Assembly (NCBI GenBank): GCA_033782935.1
Contig: JAWQEG010001230.1
Span: 62,001 to 126,000 of the forward strand
Source of the DNA: Petrolisthes cinctipes
Lineage: Eukaryota; Arthropoda; Malacostraca; Decapoda; Porcellanidae
Direction: 5' to 3'
Length of the DNA stretch: 64,000 nucleotides
Both the position numbers and the translations under genes were made by a program. A model generated the notes under the pieces. The model saw nothing but the letters and a program-made list of their open reading frames with translations, had not been told where the DNA came from and did no database searches. Below, piece after piece: positions 25,101 to 36,086 of the stretch (position 1 is its first letter; each line of letters opens with the position of its first letter).

Positions 25101-25874
25101 GCTCAAAACACCCGAAAATTCGATATTTTTCGGTCCCAAAAGCGATCTGTACATGTCTACTCCGTGTTAGAGTATTTTTAAGATACAGGCCCAAAACATG
25201 CTAAAAATCGATATTTTAGGTGCCCAAAGTCGATATGTGCATGCATCATCTGTACCCGTTTATATCTCAAATTAAGGCTCAAAACACCCGAAAATTCATT
25301 ATTTTTGGGTCCCAGAAGCGATCTGTACGTGCACACTCTGTGTTAGAGTGTTTTTAAAATACAGGGCCAAAACATGCTAAAAATTGATATTTTATGTGCC
25401 CAAAGTCAAAATGTGTATGCATCTTCTGTACACGTGTATATCCCTAATTCAGGTTCAAAACACCAGAAAATTCGATATTTTTGGGTGCCAGAAACGATCT
25501 GTACATGCCTACTCCTTGCTAGAATTAGTTCAAGATACAGACCCAAAACATGCTCAAAATCGATATTTTATGTGCAAAAAGTCGATATGTGCATGCATCC
25601 TCTGTACCCGGTTATATCCCAAATTCTGGCTCAAAACTCCCGAAAATTCGATATTTTTGGGTCCCAGAAGCGATCTGTACATGCCTACTCAGTGCTAGAA
25701 TATTTTCAAATTATACGCCGAAAACATACTAAAAATCGATATATTGGGTGCCAAAGTCGATATGTGCATGCATCTTCTGTACCCGTTTATATCTCAAATT
25801 CAGGCTCAAAATACCCAAAAAATCAAGATTTTTGTGTCCCTGAAGCGACCTGTACATGTCTACACCGTGCTAGA
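22169..25874 (+). repeat. Heterogeneous monomers
   Basis: About 21 monomers. 22,200-22,900 matches 28,700-29,400 (offset about 6,496). 22,885-23,451 matches 26,219-26,785. 24,172-25,000 resembles 29,436-30,100. An 8-bp deletion lies at 24,366, and 1-bp insertions lie near 22,198 and 23,970. Confidence 0.72.
24358..24372. other. 8-bp deletion in half A
   Basis: GATATGTCTTCTG stands where other monomers have GATATGTGCATGCATCTTCTG. It removes most of the TGCATGCA palindrome, at the same relative place in half A as the 20,417 deletion in half B. Confidence 0.85.
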
Positions 25875-26752
25875 GTATTTTCAAAATACAGGCCCAAAAC
25901 ATGCTCAAAATCGATATTTTAGGTGCAAAAAGTCGATATGTGAATGTATCTTCTGTACCCGTTTATATCTCAAATTCAGGCTCAAAACACCCAAAAATTT
26001 CATATTTTTGGGTCCCTTAAGCGATCTGTACATGCATACTCAGTGCTAGAATGTTTACAAAATATAGGCTCAAAACATGCTCAAAATCGATATTTTAGGT
26101 GCAAAAAGTCGATATGTGCATGCATCCTCTGTACCAGGTTATATCCCAAATACTGCCTCAAAACCCCCGAAAATTCGATATTTTTGGGTCCCAGAAGCGA
26201 TCTGTACATGCCTACTCCTTGCTAGAATTTTTTAAGATACAAACCCAAGACATGCTCAAAATCGATATTTTATGTGCAAAAAGTCGATATGTGCATGCAT
26301 CTTCTGTACCCGTTTATATCTCAAATTCAGGCTCAAAACACCAGAAAATTCGATATTTTTGGGTCCCAAAAGCGATCTGTACATGCCTACTCAGTGCTAG
26401 AATATTTTCAAATTATACGCCGAAAATATTCTAAAAATCGTTATTTTGGTTGCCAAAGTCGATATGTGCATGCATCTTCTGTACCCGTTTATATCTCAAA
26501 TTCAGGCTCAAAACACCCAAAAAATCGATATTTTTGTGTCCCAGAAGCGATCTGTACATGTCTACACCGTGCTATAGCATTTTCAAAATACAGGCCCAAA
26601 ACATGCTCAAAACCGATATTTTAGGTGCCCAAAGTCGATATGTGCATGCATCATCTGTACCCGTTCATATCTCAAATTCAGGCTCAGAACACCCTAAAAT
26701 TCGATTTATTTGGGTTCCAGAAGCGATCTGTACATGTCTACTCCGTGTTAGA
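25875..26752 (+). repeat. 5-mer HOR II (878 bp), copy 1
   Basis: Five monomers that recur directly downstream with no difference I could find over most of their length. Markers are GTGAATGTATC, GTTTACAAAATATAGG, ACCAGGTTATATCCC, AATACTGCCTC and ATCGTTATTTTGGTTGCC. Confidence 0.9.
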
Positions 26753-27636
26753 GTATTTTCAAAATACAGGCCCAAAACATGCTCAAAATCGATATTTTAG
26801 GTGCAAAAAGTCGATATGTGAATGTATCTTCTGTACCCGTTTATATCTCAAATTCAGGCTCAAAACACCCAAAAATTTCATATTTTTGGGTCCCTTAAGC
26901 GATCTGTACATGCATACTCAGTGCTAGAATGTTTACAAAATATAGGCTCAAAACATGCTCAAAATCGATATTTTAGGTGCAAAAAGTCGATATGTGCATG
27001 CATCCTCTGTACCAGGTTATATCCCAAATACTGCCTCAAAACCCCCGAAAATTCGATATTTTTGGGTCCCAGAAGCGATCTGTACATGCCTACTCCTTGC
27101 TAGAATTTTTTAAGATACAAACCCAAGACATGCTCAAAATCGATATTTTATGTGCAAAAAGTCGATATGTGCATGCATCTTCTGTACCCGTTTATATCTC
27201 AAATTCAGGCTCAAAACACCAGAAAATTCGATATTTTTGGGTCCCAAAAGCGATCTGTACATGCCTACTCAGTGCTAGAATATTTTCAAATTATACGCCG
27301 AAAATATTCTAAAAATCGTTATTTTGGTTGCCAAAGTCGATATGTGCATGCATCTTCTGTACCCGTTTATATCTCAAATTCAGGCTCAAAACACCCAAAA
27401 AATCGATATTTTTGTGTCCCAGAAGCGATCTGTACATGTCTACACCGTGCTATAGCATTTTCAAAATACAGGCCCAAAACATGCTCAAAACCGATATTTT
27501 AGGTGCCCAAAGTCGATATGTGCATGCATCATCTGTACCCGTTCATATCTCAAATTCAGGCTCAGAACACCCTAAAATTCGATTTATTTGGGTTCCAGAA
27601 GCGATCTGTACATGTCTACTCCGTGTTAGAGTATTT
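26753..27636 (+). repeat. 5-mer HOR II (878 bp), copy 2
   Basis: Tandem duplicate of the previous block at an offset of 878 bp. It stops at about 27,636, where TTTTTAAAATACAGG replaces TTTTCAAAATACAGG and the following monomer is of another type. Confidence 0.9.
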
Positions 27637-30461
27637 TTAAAATACAGGCCCAAAACATGCTAAAAATCGATATTTTAGGTGCCTAAAGTCGATATGTGCA
27701 TGCATCTTCTGTACCCGTTTATATCTCAAATTCAGGCTCAAAACACCCGAATATTCAATATTTTTGGGTCAAAGAAGCGATCTGTACGTGCATACTCCGT
27801 GTTAGAGTGTTTTTAAAATACAGGCCCAAAACATGCTGAAAATCGATATTTTATGTGACAAAAGTCAATATGTGTATGCATCTTCTGGACACGTGTATAT
27901 CCCTAATTCAAGTTCAAAACACCAGAAAATTCGATACTTTTGGGTCCCAAAAGCGATCTGTACATGCCTACACCTTGCTAGAATGTTTTCAAGATACAGA
28001 TCAAAAACATGCTCAAAATCGATATTTTAAGTGCAAAAAGTCGATATGTGCATGCATCTTCTGTACCCGTTTATATCTCAAATTCAGGCTTAAAACTCCG
28101 AAAATTCGATATTTTTGGGTCCCTTAAGCAATCTGCACATGCCTACTCAGTGCTAGAATGTTTTTAAAATACAGGCTTAAAACATGCTATAAATCGATAT
28201 TTTAGGTGTCCAAATTCGATATGTGCATTCATCTTCTGTACCCGTTTATATCTCAAATTCAGGCTCAAAACACCCGAAAATTCAATATTTTTGGGTCCCA
28301 GAAGCGATCTGTACATGCCTACTCCGTGTTAATGTATTTTCAAATTACAGGCCCAAAACATGCTGAAAATCTATATATTAGGTGCCCAAAGTCAATATGT
28401 GTATGCATCTTCTGTATCCGTCTATATCCCAAATTCAGGTTCAAAACACCAGAAAATTCGGTATTTTTGGGTCCCAGAAGCGATCTGTACATGCCTACTC
28501 CTTGCTAGAATTTTTTCAAGATACAGACCCAAAACATACTGAAAATCGATATTTTGGGTGCCAAAGTCGATATGTGCATGCATCTTCTGTACCCGTTTAT
28601 ATCTCAAATTCAGGCTCAGAACACCCTAAAATTCGATTTATTTGGGTTCCTGAAGCGATCTGTACGTGTCTACTAAGTGTTAGAGTATTTTAAAAATACA
28701 GGCCCAAAACATGCTCAAAATCGATATTTTGGGTGCCCAAAGTCGATATGTGCATGCATCTTCTGTACCCGTTTATATCTCAAATTCAGACTCAAAACAC
28801 CCGAATATACAATATTTTTGGGTCCCAAAACCAATGTGTACATGCATACTCCGTGTTAGAGTATTTTCAAAATACAGGTCAAAAACATGCTGAAAATCTA
28901 TATTTTAGCTGCCCAAAGTCAATATGTGTATGTATCTTCTGTACCCGTCGATATCCCAAATTCAGGTTCAAAACACTCGAAAACTCGATATTTTTGGGTC
29001 CCAGAAGCAATCTGTACATGCCTACTTCTTGCTAGAATGTTTTCAAGATACAGACCCAAAACATGCTCAAAATCGATATTTTAGGTGCAAAAAGTCGAAA
29101 TGTGCATGCATCTTCTGTACCCGTTTATATCTCAAATTCAGGCTCAAAACACCCGAAAATTCAAAATTTTTGGGTCCCCGAAGCGATCTGTACATGCCTA
29201 CTCCGTGTTATAGTTTTTTCAAAATACAGGACCAAAACAAGCTCAAAATCGATATTTTATGTGCCCAAAGTCGATATGTGCATGCATCTTCTGTATCCGT
29301 CTATATCTCAAATTCAGGTTCAAAACACCCGAAAATTCGATATTTTTGGGTCCCAGAAGCGATCTGTACATGCCTACTCCTTGCTAGAATTTTTTAAGAT
29401 ACAAACCCAAGACATGCTCAAAATCGATATTTTATGTGCAAAAAGTCGATATGTGCATGCATCTTCTGTACCCGTTTATATCTCAAATTCAGGCTCAAAA
29501 CACCCGAAAATTCCATATTTTTGGGTCCCTTAAGCGATCTGTACATGCATACTCAGTGCTAGAATGTTTTCAAAATATAGGCTCAAAACATGCTAAAAAT
29601 CGATATTTTAGGTGTCCAAATTCGATATGTGCATGCATCTTCTGTACCCGTTTATATCTAAAATTCAGGCTCAAAACACCCGAAAAGTCGATATTTTTGG
29701 GTCCCAAAAGCAAACTGTACATATCTACTCCGAGTTAGAGTATTTTTTAAAATACAGGACCAAAACATGCTAAAAATCGATATTTTAGGTGCCCAAAGTC
29801 GATATGTGCAAGCATCTTCTGTACCCGTTTATATCTCAAATTCAGGCTCAAAACACCCGAAAATTCGATATTTTTGGGTCCCAGAAGCGATCTGTACGTG
29901 CATACTCCGTGTTAGAGTGTTTTTAAAATACAGGCCCAAAACATGCTGAAAATCGATATTTTATGTGCCCAAAGTCAATATGTGTATGCATCTTCTGTAC
30001 ACGTGTATATCCCTAATTCAAGTTCAAAACACCAGAAAATTCGATATTTTTGGGTCCCAAAAGCGATCTGTACATGCCTACTCCTTGCTAGAATGTTTTC
30101 AAGATATCGTCCAAAACATGCTCAAAATCGATATTTTAGGTGCCCAAATTCGATATGTGCATGCATCTTCTGTACCCGTTCATATCTCAAATTCAGGCTC
30201 AGAACACCCTAAAATTCGATTTATTTGGGTTCCAGAAGCGATCTGTACGTGTCTACTCAGTGTTAGAGTATTTTAAAAATACAGGCCCAAAACATGCTCA
30301 AAATCGATATTTTGGGTGAACAAAGTCGATATGGGCATGCATCTTCTGTACCCGTTTATATCTCAAATTCAGACTCAAAACACCCGAATATTCAATATTT
30401 TTGGGTCCCAAAAGCAATGTGCACATGCATACTCCGTGTTAGAGTATTTTCAAAATACAGG
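27637..30461 (+). repeat. Heterogeneous monomers with two cassette copies
   Basis: About 16 monomers. 27,825-28,130, 29,935-30,110 and 24,663-24,960 are versions of one CTAATTCAAG monomer group. 28,206-28,508 resembles 20,652-20,954. The GATTTATTTGGGTT, CGAATAT, TAGCTGCCC three-monomer cassette occurs at 28,612-29,090 and again from 30,195. Confidence 0.72.
28612..29090 (+). repeat. Three-monomer cassette, example copy
   Basis: Fixed succession: GATTTATTTGGGTT with CTA(A/C)(T/G)TGTTAGAGTATTTTA, then CAGACTCAAAACACCCGAAT with AAGCAATGTG-like words, then TAGCTGCCCAAAGTCAATATG with CACTCGAAAA and CTTCTTGCTAGAATG. Full copies also start near 30,195, 43,203, 44,786 and 47,774. Copies without the first monomer lie near 41,620, 52,160, 53,570, 56,205 and 57,790. 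Confidence 0.78.
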
Positions 30462-31164
30462 CCTAAAACATGCTGAAAATCGATATTTTAGCTGCCCAAA
30501 GTCAATATGTGTATGTATCTTCTGTACCCGTCTATATCCCAAATTCAGGTTCAAAACACCCGAAAATTCAATATTTTTGGGTCCCAGAAGCAATCTGTAC
30601 ATGCCTACTTCTTGCTAGAATGTTTTCAAGATACAGACCCAAAACATGCTCAAAATCGATATTTTAGGTGCAAAAAGTCGAAATCTGCATGCATCTTCTG
30701 TACCCGTTTATATCTCAAATTCAGGCTCAAAACACCCGAAAAATCGATATTTTTGGGTCCCCGAAGCGATCTGTACATGCCTACTCCGTGTTAGAGTATT
30801 TCCAAAATACAGGCCCAAAACATGCTCAAAATCGATATTTTAGGTGCCCAAAGTCGATATGTGCATGCATCTTCTGTATCCGTCTATATCCCAAATTCAG
30901 GTTCAAAACACCCTAAAATTCGATATTTTTGGGTCCCAGAAGCGATCTGTACATGCCTACTCCTTGCTAGAATTTTTTAAGAGACAAACCCAAGACATGC
31001 TCAAAATCGATATTTTAGGTGCAAAAAGTCGATATGTGCATGCATCTTCTGTACCCGTTTATATCTCAAATTCAGGCTCAAAAAACCCGAAAATTCCATA
31101 TTTTTGGGTCCCTTAAGCGATCTGTACATGCATAATCAGTACTAGAATGTTTTCAAAATATAGG
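30462..31164 (+). repeat. Spacer of 5-mer type in the super-HOR (four monomers)
   Basis: Matches 35,384-36,086 at an offset of 4,922 bp. Markers are GTCGAAATCTGC, TTTCCAAAATAC, AAAGAGACAAACCC-like words and CAAAAAACCCG. This is the left edge of the regular domain. Confidence 0.85.
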
Positions 31165-32395
31165 CTCAAAACATGCTAAAAATCGATATTTTAGGTGTCC
31201 AAAGTCGATATGTGCATGCATCTTCTGTACCCGTTTATATCTAAAATTCAGGCTCAAAACACCCGAAAATTCGATATTTTTGGGTCCCAAAAGCGATCTG
31301 TACATGTCTACTCCGAGTTAGAGTATTTTTTAAATACAGGCCCAAAACATGCTAAAAATCGATATTTTAGGTGCCCAAAGTCGATATGTGCATGCATCTT
31401 CTGTACCCGTTTATATCTCAAATTCAGGCTCAAAACACCCGAAAATTCAATATTTTTGGGTCCCAGAAGCGATCTGTACGTGCATACTCCGTGTTAGAGT
31501 GTTTTTAAAATACAGGCCCAAAACATGCTGAAAATCGATATTTTATGTGCCCAAAGTCAATATGTGTATGCATCTTCTGTACACGTGTATATTACTAATT
31601 CAAGTTCAAAACACCAGAAAATTCGATATTTTTGGGTCCAAAAAGCGATCTGTACATGCCTACTCCTTGCTAGAATGTTTTCAAGATACATACCCAAAAC
31701 ATGCTCAAAATATATATTTTAAGTGCAAAAAGTCGATATGTGCATGCATTTTCTGTACCCGTTTATATCTCAAATTCAGGCTCAAAACACCGAAAATTCG
31801 ATATTTTTGGGTCCCAGAAGCAATCTGCACATGCCTGCTCAGTGCTAGAATATTTTTCAAATACAGGCTTAAAACATGCTATAAATCGATATTTTAGGTG
31901 TCCAAAGTCGATATGTGCATGCATCTTCTGTACCCGTTTATATCTCAAATTCAGGCTCAAAACACCCGAAAATTCGATATTTTTGGGTCCCAAAGGCGAT
32001 CTGTACATGTCTACTCCGTGTTAGAGTATTTTTAAAATACAGGCCCAAATTATGCTGAAAATCGATATTTTAGGTGCCCAATGTCGATATGTGCATGCAT
32101 CATCTGTACCCGTTTATATCTCAAATTCAGGCCCAAAACACCCGAAAATTCAATATTTTTGGGTCCCAGAAGCGATCTGTACATGTCTACACCGTGCTAT
32201 AGTATTTTCAAAATACAGGCCCAAAACATGCTCAAAATCAATATTTTTGGTGCCCAAAGTCGATATGTGCATGCATCTTCTGTACCCGTTCATATCTCAA
32301 ATTCAGGCTCAAAACACCCTAAAATTCTATTTATTTGGGTTCCAGAAGCGATCTGTACGTGTCTACTCAGTGTTAGAGTATTTTAAAAATACAGG

Positions 32396-32483
32396 CCCAA
32401 AACATGCTCAAAATCGATATTTTGGGTGCCCAAAGTCGATATGTTCATGCATCTTCTGTACCCGTTTATATCTCAAATTCAGG
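32396..32483 (+). repeat. Half-monomer A (88 bp)
   Basis: First half of the dimeric monomer. It runs CCCAAAACATGCTC, AAAATCGATATTTT, then the GTGCCCAAAG type-defining segment, a second TCGATAT, the TGCATGC palindrome (broken in this copy by one G to T change), and ends AAATTCAGG. It aligns without gaps with the next 88 bases. Conserved shared words are CAAAACA, TCGATATTTT, CCCA, CATGC and CAGG at the 3' end. Confidence 0.85.
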
Positions 32484-32571
32484 CTCAAAACACCCGAAAA
32501 TTCGATATTTTTGGGTCCCCGAAGCGATCTGTACATGCCTACTCCGTGTTAGAGTATTTTCAAAATACAGG
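32484..32571 (+). repeat. Half-monomer B (88 bp)
   Basis: Second half of the dimeric monomer: CTCAAAACACCCG, AAAATTCGATATTTTTGGG, GCGATCTGTACATGC, the type-defining CTCCGTGTTAGAG, then the dyad GTATTTTCAAAATAC and CAGG. Against half A about 58-59 of 88 positions agree with no gap, far above chance, so A and B descend from one 88-bp unit. Only B carries the dyad; the matching positions of A read TTATATCTCAAATTC. Confidence 0.85.
32554..32568. other. Dyad symmetry GTATTTT-C-AAAATAC (representative)
   Basis: Perfect 7-bp inverted repeat around a single base in half B. It recurs in most monomers of the CCGTGTTAGAG type, and the variant with T at the centre (GTATTTTTAAAATAC) keeps both arms. Monomers of the CTTGCTAGAAT type (GTTTTCAAGATAC) and the CAGTGCTAGAATA type (ATTTTCAAATTATAC) have lost it. 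Short dyads are known to be common in centromeric satellites; a role here is inference. Confidence 0.8.
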
Positions 32572-32922
32572 CCCAAAACATGCTCAAAATCGATATTTTA
32601 GGTGCCCAACGTCGATATGTGCATGCATCTTCTGTATCCGTCTATATCCCAAATTCAGGTTCAAAACACCCTAAAATTCGATATTTTTGGGTCCCAGAAG
32701 CGATCTGTACATGCCTACTCCATGCTAGAATTTTTTAAGAGACAAACCCAAGACATGCTCAAAATCGATATTTTAGGTGCAAAAAGTCGATATGTGCATT
32801 CATCTTCTGTACCCGTTTATATCTCAAATTCAGGCTCAAAACACCCGAAAATTCCATATTTTTGGGTCCCTTAAGCGATCTGTACATGCATAATCAGTGC
32901 TAGAATGTTTTCAAAATACAAA

Positions 32923-33449
32923 ATCAAAACATGCTCAAAATCGATATTTTAGGTGTCCAAAGTCGATATGTGCATGCATCTTCTGTACCCGTTTATATCT
33001 AAAATTCAGGCTCAAAACACCCGAAAATTCGATATTTTTGGGTCCCAAAAGCGATCTGTACATGTCTGCTCCGAGTTAGAGTATTTTTTAAATACAGGCC
33101 CAAAACATGCTAAAAATCGATATTTTAGGTGCCCAAAGTCGATATGTGCATGCATCTTCTGTACCCGTTTATATCTCAAATTCAGGCTCAAAACACCCGA
33201 AAATTCAATATTTTTAGGTCCCAAAAGCGATCTGTACATGCCTACTCCTTGCTAGAATGTTTTCAAGATACATACCCAAAACATGCTCAAAATATATATT
33301 TTAAGTGCAAAAAGTCGATATGTGCATGCATTTTCTGTACCCGTTTATATCTCAAATTCAGGCTCACAACTCCGAAAATTCGATATTTTTGGGTCCCATA
33401 AGCAATCTGCACATGCCTACTCAGTGCTAGAATGTTTTTCAAATACAGG
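32923..33449 (+). repeat. Super-HOR spacer, 3 monomers, copy 1
   Basis: 527 bp between two cores; matches 38,021-38,547 and 40,306-40,832. Marked by TTTTTAGGTCCC, CTCACAACTCCG and GGTCCCATAAGC. Confidence 0.88.
33147..33154. other. Self-complementary TGCATGCA (representative)
   Basis: Perfect 8-bp palindrome at positions 47-54 of half A, containing GCATGC and overlapping ATGCAT. It is retained in most monomers; recurrent losses are the TGTATGCA form in the CAATATG monomer type and scattered single changes (GTTCATGC, GTGAATGC). Confidence 0.8.
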
Positions 33450-35207
33450 CTTAAAACATGCTATAAATCGATATTTTAGGTGTCCAAAGTCGATATGTGC
33501 ATGCATCTTCTGTACCCGTTTATATCTAAAATTCAGGCTCAAAACTCCCGAAAATTCGATATTTTTGGGTCCCAAAAGCGATCTGTACATGTCTACTCCG
33601 AGTTAGAGTATTTTTTAAATACAGGCCCAAAACATGCTAAAAATCGATATTTTAGGTGCCCAAAGTCGATATGTGCATGCATCTTCTGTACCCGTTTATA
33701 TCTCAAATTCAGGCTCAAAACACCCGAAAATTCAATATTTTTGGGTCCCAGAAGCGATCTGTACGTGCATACTCCGTGTTAGAGTGTTTTTAAAATACAG
33801 GCCCAAAACATGCTGAAAATCGATATTTTATGTGCCCAAAGTCAATATGTGTATGCATCTTCTGTACACGTGTATATTACTAATTCAAGTTCAAAACACC
33901 AGAAAATTCGATATTTTTGGGTCCAAAAAGCGATCTGTACATGCCTACTCCTTGCTAGAATGTTTTCAAGATACATACCCAAAACATGCTCAAAATATAT
34001 ATTTTAAGTGCAAAAAGTCGATATGTGCATGCATTTTCTGTACCCGTTTATATCTCAAATTCAGGCTCAAAACCCCGAAAATTCGATATTTTTGGGTCCC
34101 AGAAGCAATCTGCACATGCCTGCTCAGTGCTAGAATGTTTTTCAAATACAGGCTTAAAACATGCTATAAATCGATATTTTAGGTGTCCAAAGTCGATATG
34201 TGCATGCATCTTCTGTACCCGTTTATATCTCAAATTCAGGCTCAAAACACCCGAAAATTCGATATTTTTGGGTCCCAAAGGCGATCTGTACATGTCTACT
34301 CCGTGTTAGAGTATTTTTAAAATACAGGCCCAAATTATGCTGAAAATCGATATTTTAGGTGCCCAATGTCGATATGTGCATGCATCATCTGTACCCGTTT
34401 ATATCTCAAATTCAGGCTCAAAACACCCGAAAATTCAATATTTTTGGGTCCCAGAAGCGATCTGTACATGTCTACACCGTGCTATAGTATTTTCAAAATA
34501 CAGGCCCAAAACATGCTCAAAATCAATATTTTTGGTGCCCAAAGTCGATATGTGCATGCATCTTCTGTACCCGTTCATATCTCAAATTCAGGCTCAAAAC
34601 ACCCTAAAATTCTATTTATTTGGGTTCCAGAAGCGATCTGTACGTGTCTACTCAGTGTTAGAGTATTTTAAAAATACAGGCCCAAAACATGCTCAAAATC
34701 GATATTTTGGGTGCCCAAAGTCGATATGTTCATGCATCTTCTGTACCCGTTTATATCTCAAATTCAGGCTCAAAACACCCGAAAATTCGATATTTTTGGG
34801 TCCCCGAAGCGATCTGTACATGCCTACTCCGTGTTAGAGTATTTTCAAAATACAGGCCCAAAACATGCTCAAAATCGATATTTTAGGTGCCCAACGTCGA
34901 TATGTGCATGCATCTTCTGTATCCGTCTATATCCCAAATTCAGGTTCAAAACACCCTAAAATTCGATATTTTTGGGTCCCAGAAGCGATCTGTACATGCC
35001 TACTCCATGCTAGAATTTTTTAAGAGACAAACCCAAGACATGCTCAAAATCGATATTTTAGGTGCAAAAAGTCGATATGTGCATTCATCTTCTGTACCCG
35101 TTTATATCTCAAATTCAGGCTCAAAACACCCGAAAATTCCATATTTTTGGGTCCCTTAAGCGATCTGTACATGCATAATCAGTGCTAGAATGTTTTCAAA
35201 ATATAGG
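33450..35207 (+). repeat. Super-HOR core, 10 monomers, copy 2
   Basis: Same ten monomers in the same order as 31,165-32,922, at an offset of 2,285 bp. Only isolated substitutions are visible, for example CAAAACTCCCG near 33,543 and CAAAACCCCG near 34,070. Confidence 0.9.
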
Positions 35208-36086
35208 CTCAAAACATGCTAAAAATCGATATTTTAGGTGTCCAAAGTCGATATGTGCATGCATCTTCTGTACCCGTTTATATCTAAAATTCAGGCTCAA
35301 AACACCCGAAAATTCGATATTTTTGGGTCCCAAAAGCGATCTGTACATGTCTACTCCGAGTTAGAGTATTTTTTAAATACAGGCCCAAAACATGCTAAAA
35401 ATCGATATTTTAGCTACCCAAAGTCAATATGTGTATGTATCTTCTGTACCCGTCTATATCCCAAATTCAGGTTCAAAACACCCGAAAATTCAATATTTTT
35501 GGGTCCCAGAAGCAATCTGTACATGCCTACTTCTTGCTAGAATGTTTTCAAGATACAGACCCAAAACATGCTCAAAATCGATATTTTAGGTGCAAAAAGT
35601 CGAAATCTGCATGCATCTTCTGTACCCGTTTATATCTCAAATTCAGGCTCAAAACACCCGAAAAATCGATATTTTTGGGTCCCCGAAGCGATCTGTACAT
35701 GCCTACTCCGTGTTAGAGTATTTCCAAAATACAGGCCCAAAACATGCTCAAAATCGATATTTTAGGTGCCCAAAGTCGATATGTGCATGCATCTTCTGTA
35801 TCCGTCTATATCCCAAATTCAGGTTCAAAACACCCTAAAATTCGATATTTTTGGGTCCCAGAAGCGATCTGTACATGCCTACTCCTTACTAGAATTTTTT
35901 AAGAGACAAACCCAAGACATGCTCAAAATCGATATTTTAGGTGCAAAAAGTCGATATGTGCATGCATCTTCTGTACCCGTTTATATCTCAAATTCAGGCT
36001 CAAAAAACCCGAAAATTCCATATTTTTGGGTCCCTTAAGCGATCTGTACATGCATAATCAGTACTAGAATGTTTTCAAAATATAGG
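35208..36086 (+). repeat. Super-HOR spacer, 5 monomers
   Basis: 879 bp. Its last four monomers repeat 30,462-31,164. The first is a core-type opening monomer (TCTAAAATTC, TCCGAGTTAGAG) that runs into TTTTAGCTACCC. Confidence 0.87.

Larger units (their letters stand above)
32396..32571 (+). repeat. Representative 176-bp monomer
   Basis: A near-consensus monomer in the phase used throughout, starting at CCCAAAACATG and ending at AATACAGG before the next unit at 32,572. It divides into half A (32,396-32,483) and half B (32,484-32,571). Variation elsewhere is mostly single-base substitution at recurrent positions that define types: GTGCCCAAAG, GTGCAAAAAG, GTGTCCAAAG or GGTGCCAAAG in half A, and CTCCGTGTTAGAG, CTCCTTGCTAGAAT, CTCAGTGCTAGAAT or CACCGTGCTATAG in half B. 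The phase is arbitrary, because the amplified unit in several blocks starts elsewhere. Confidence 0.95.
31165..32922 (+). repeat. Super-HOR core, 10 monomers, copy 1
   Basis: Core unit of 1,758 bp repeated at 33,450, 36,087 and 38,548. Order of markers: TATCTAAAATTCAGG with TCCGAGTTAGAG; GTGCATACTCCG; GTATATTACTAATTC; AATATATATTTTAAG; CAGGCTTAAAACATGC; CCCAAATTATGC; CAATGTCGATATG; TTCTATTTATTTGGG; CCCAACGTCGAT; AAGAGACAAACCC. Confidence 0.9.

Noticed and set aside
32396..32483. Further division of the 88-bp half into two 44-bp repeats
   Set aside because: Position-by-position comparison of bases 1-44 with 45-88 shows no convincing similarity; only the shorter 22-bp CGAT echo remains, reported as tentative.
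32396..32571. CENP-B box
   Set aside because: I looked for TTCG...A..CGGG-like patterns. TTCGATATTTTTGGG shares only the first bases and lacks the essential spacing and the CGGG end.
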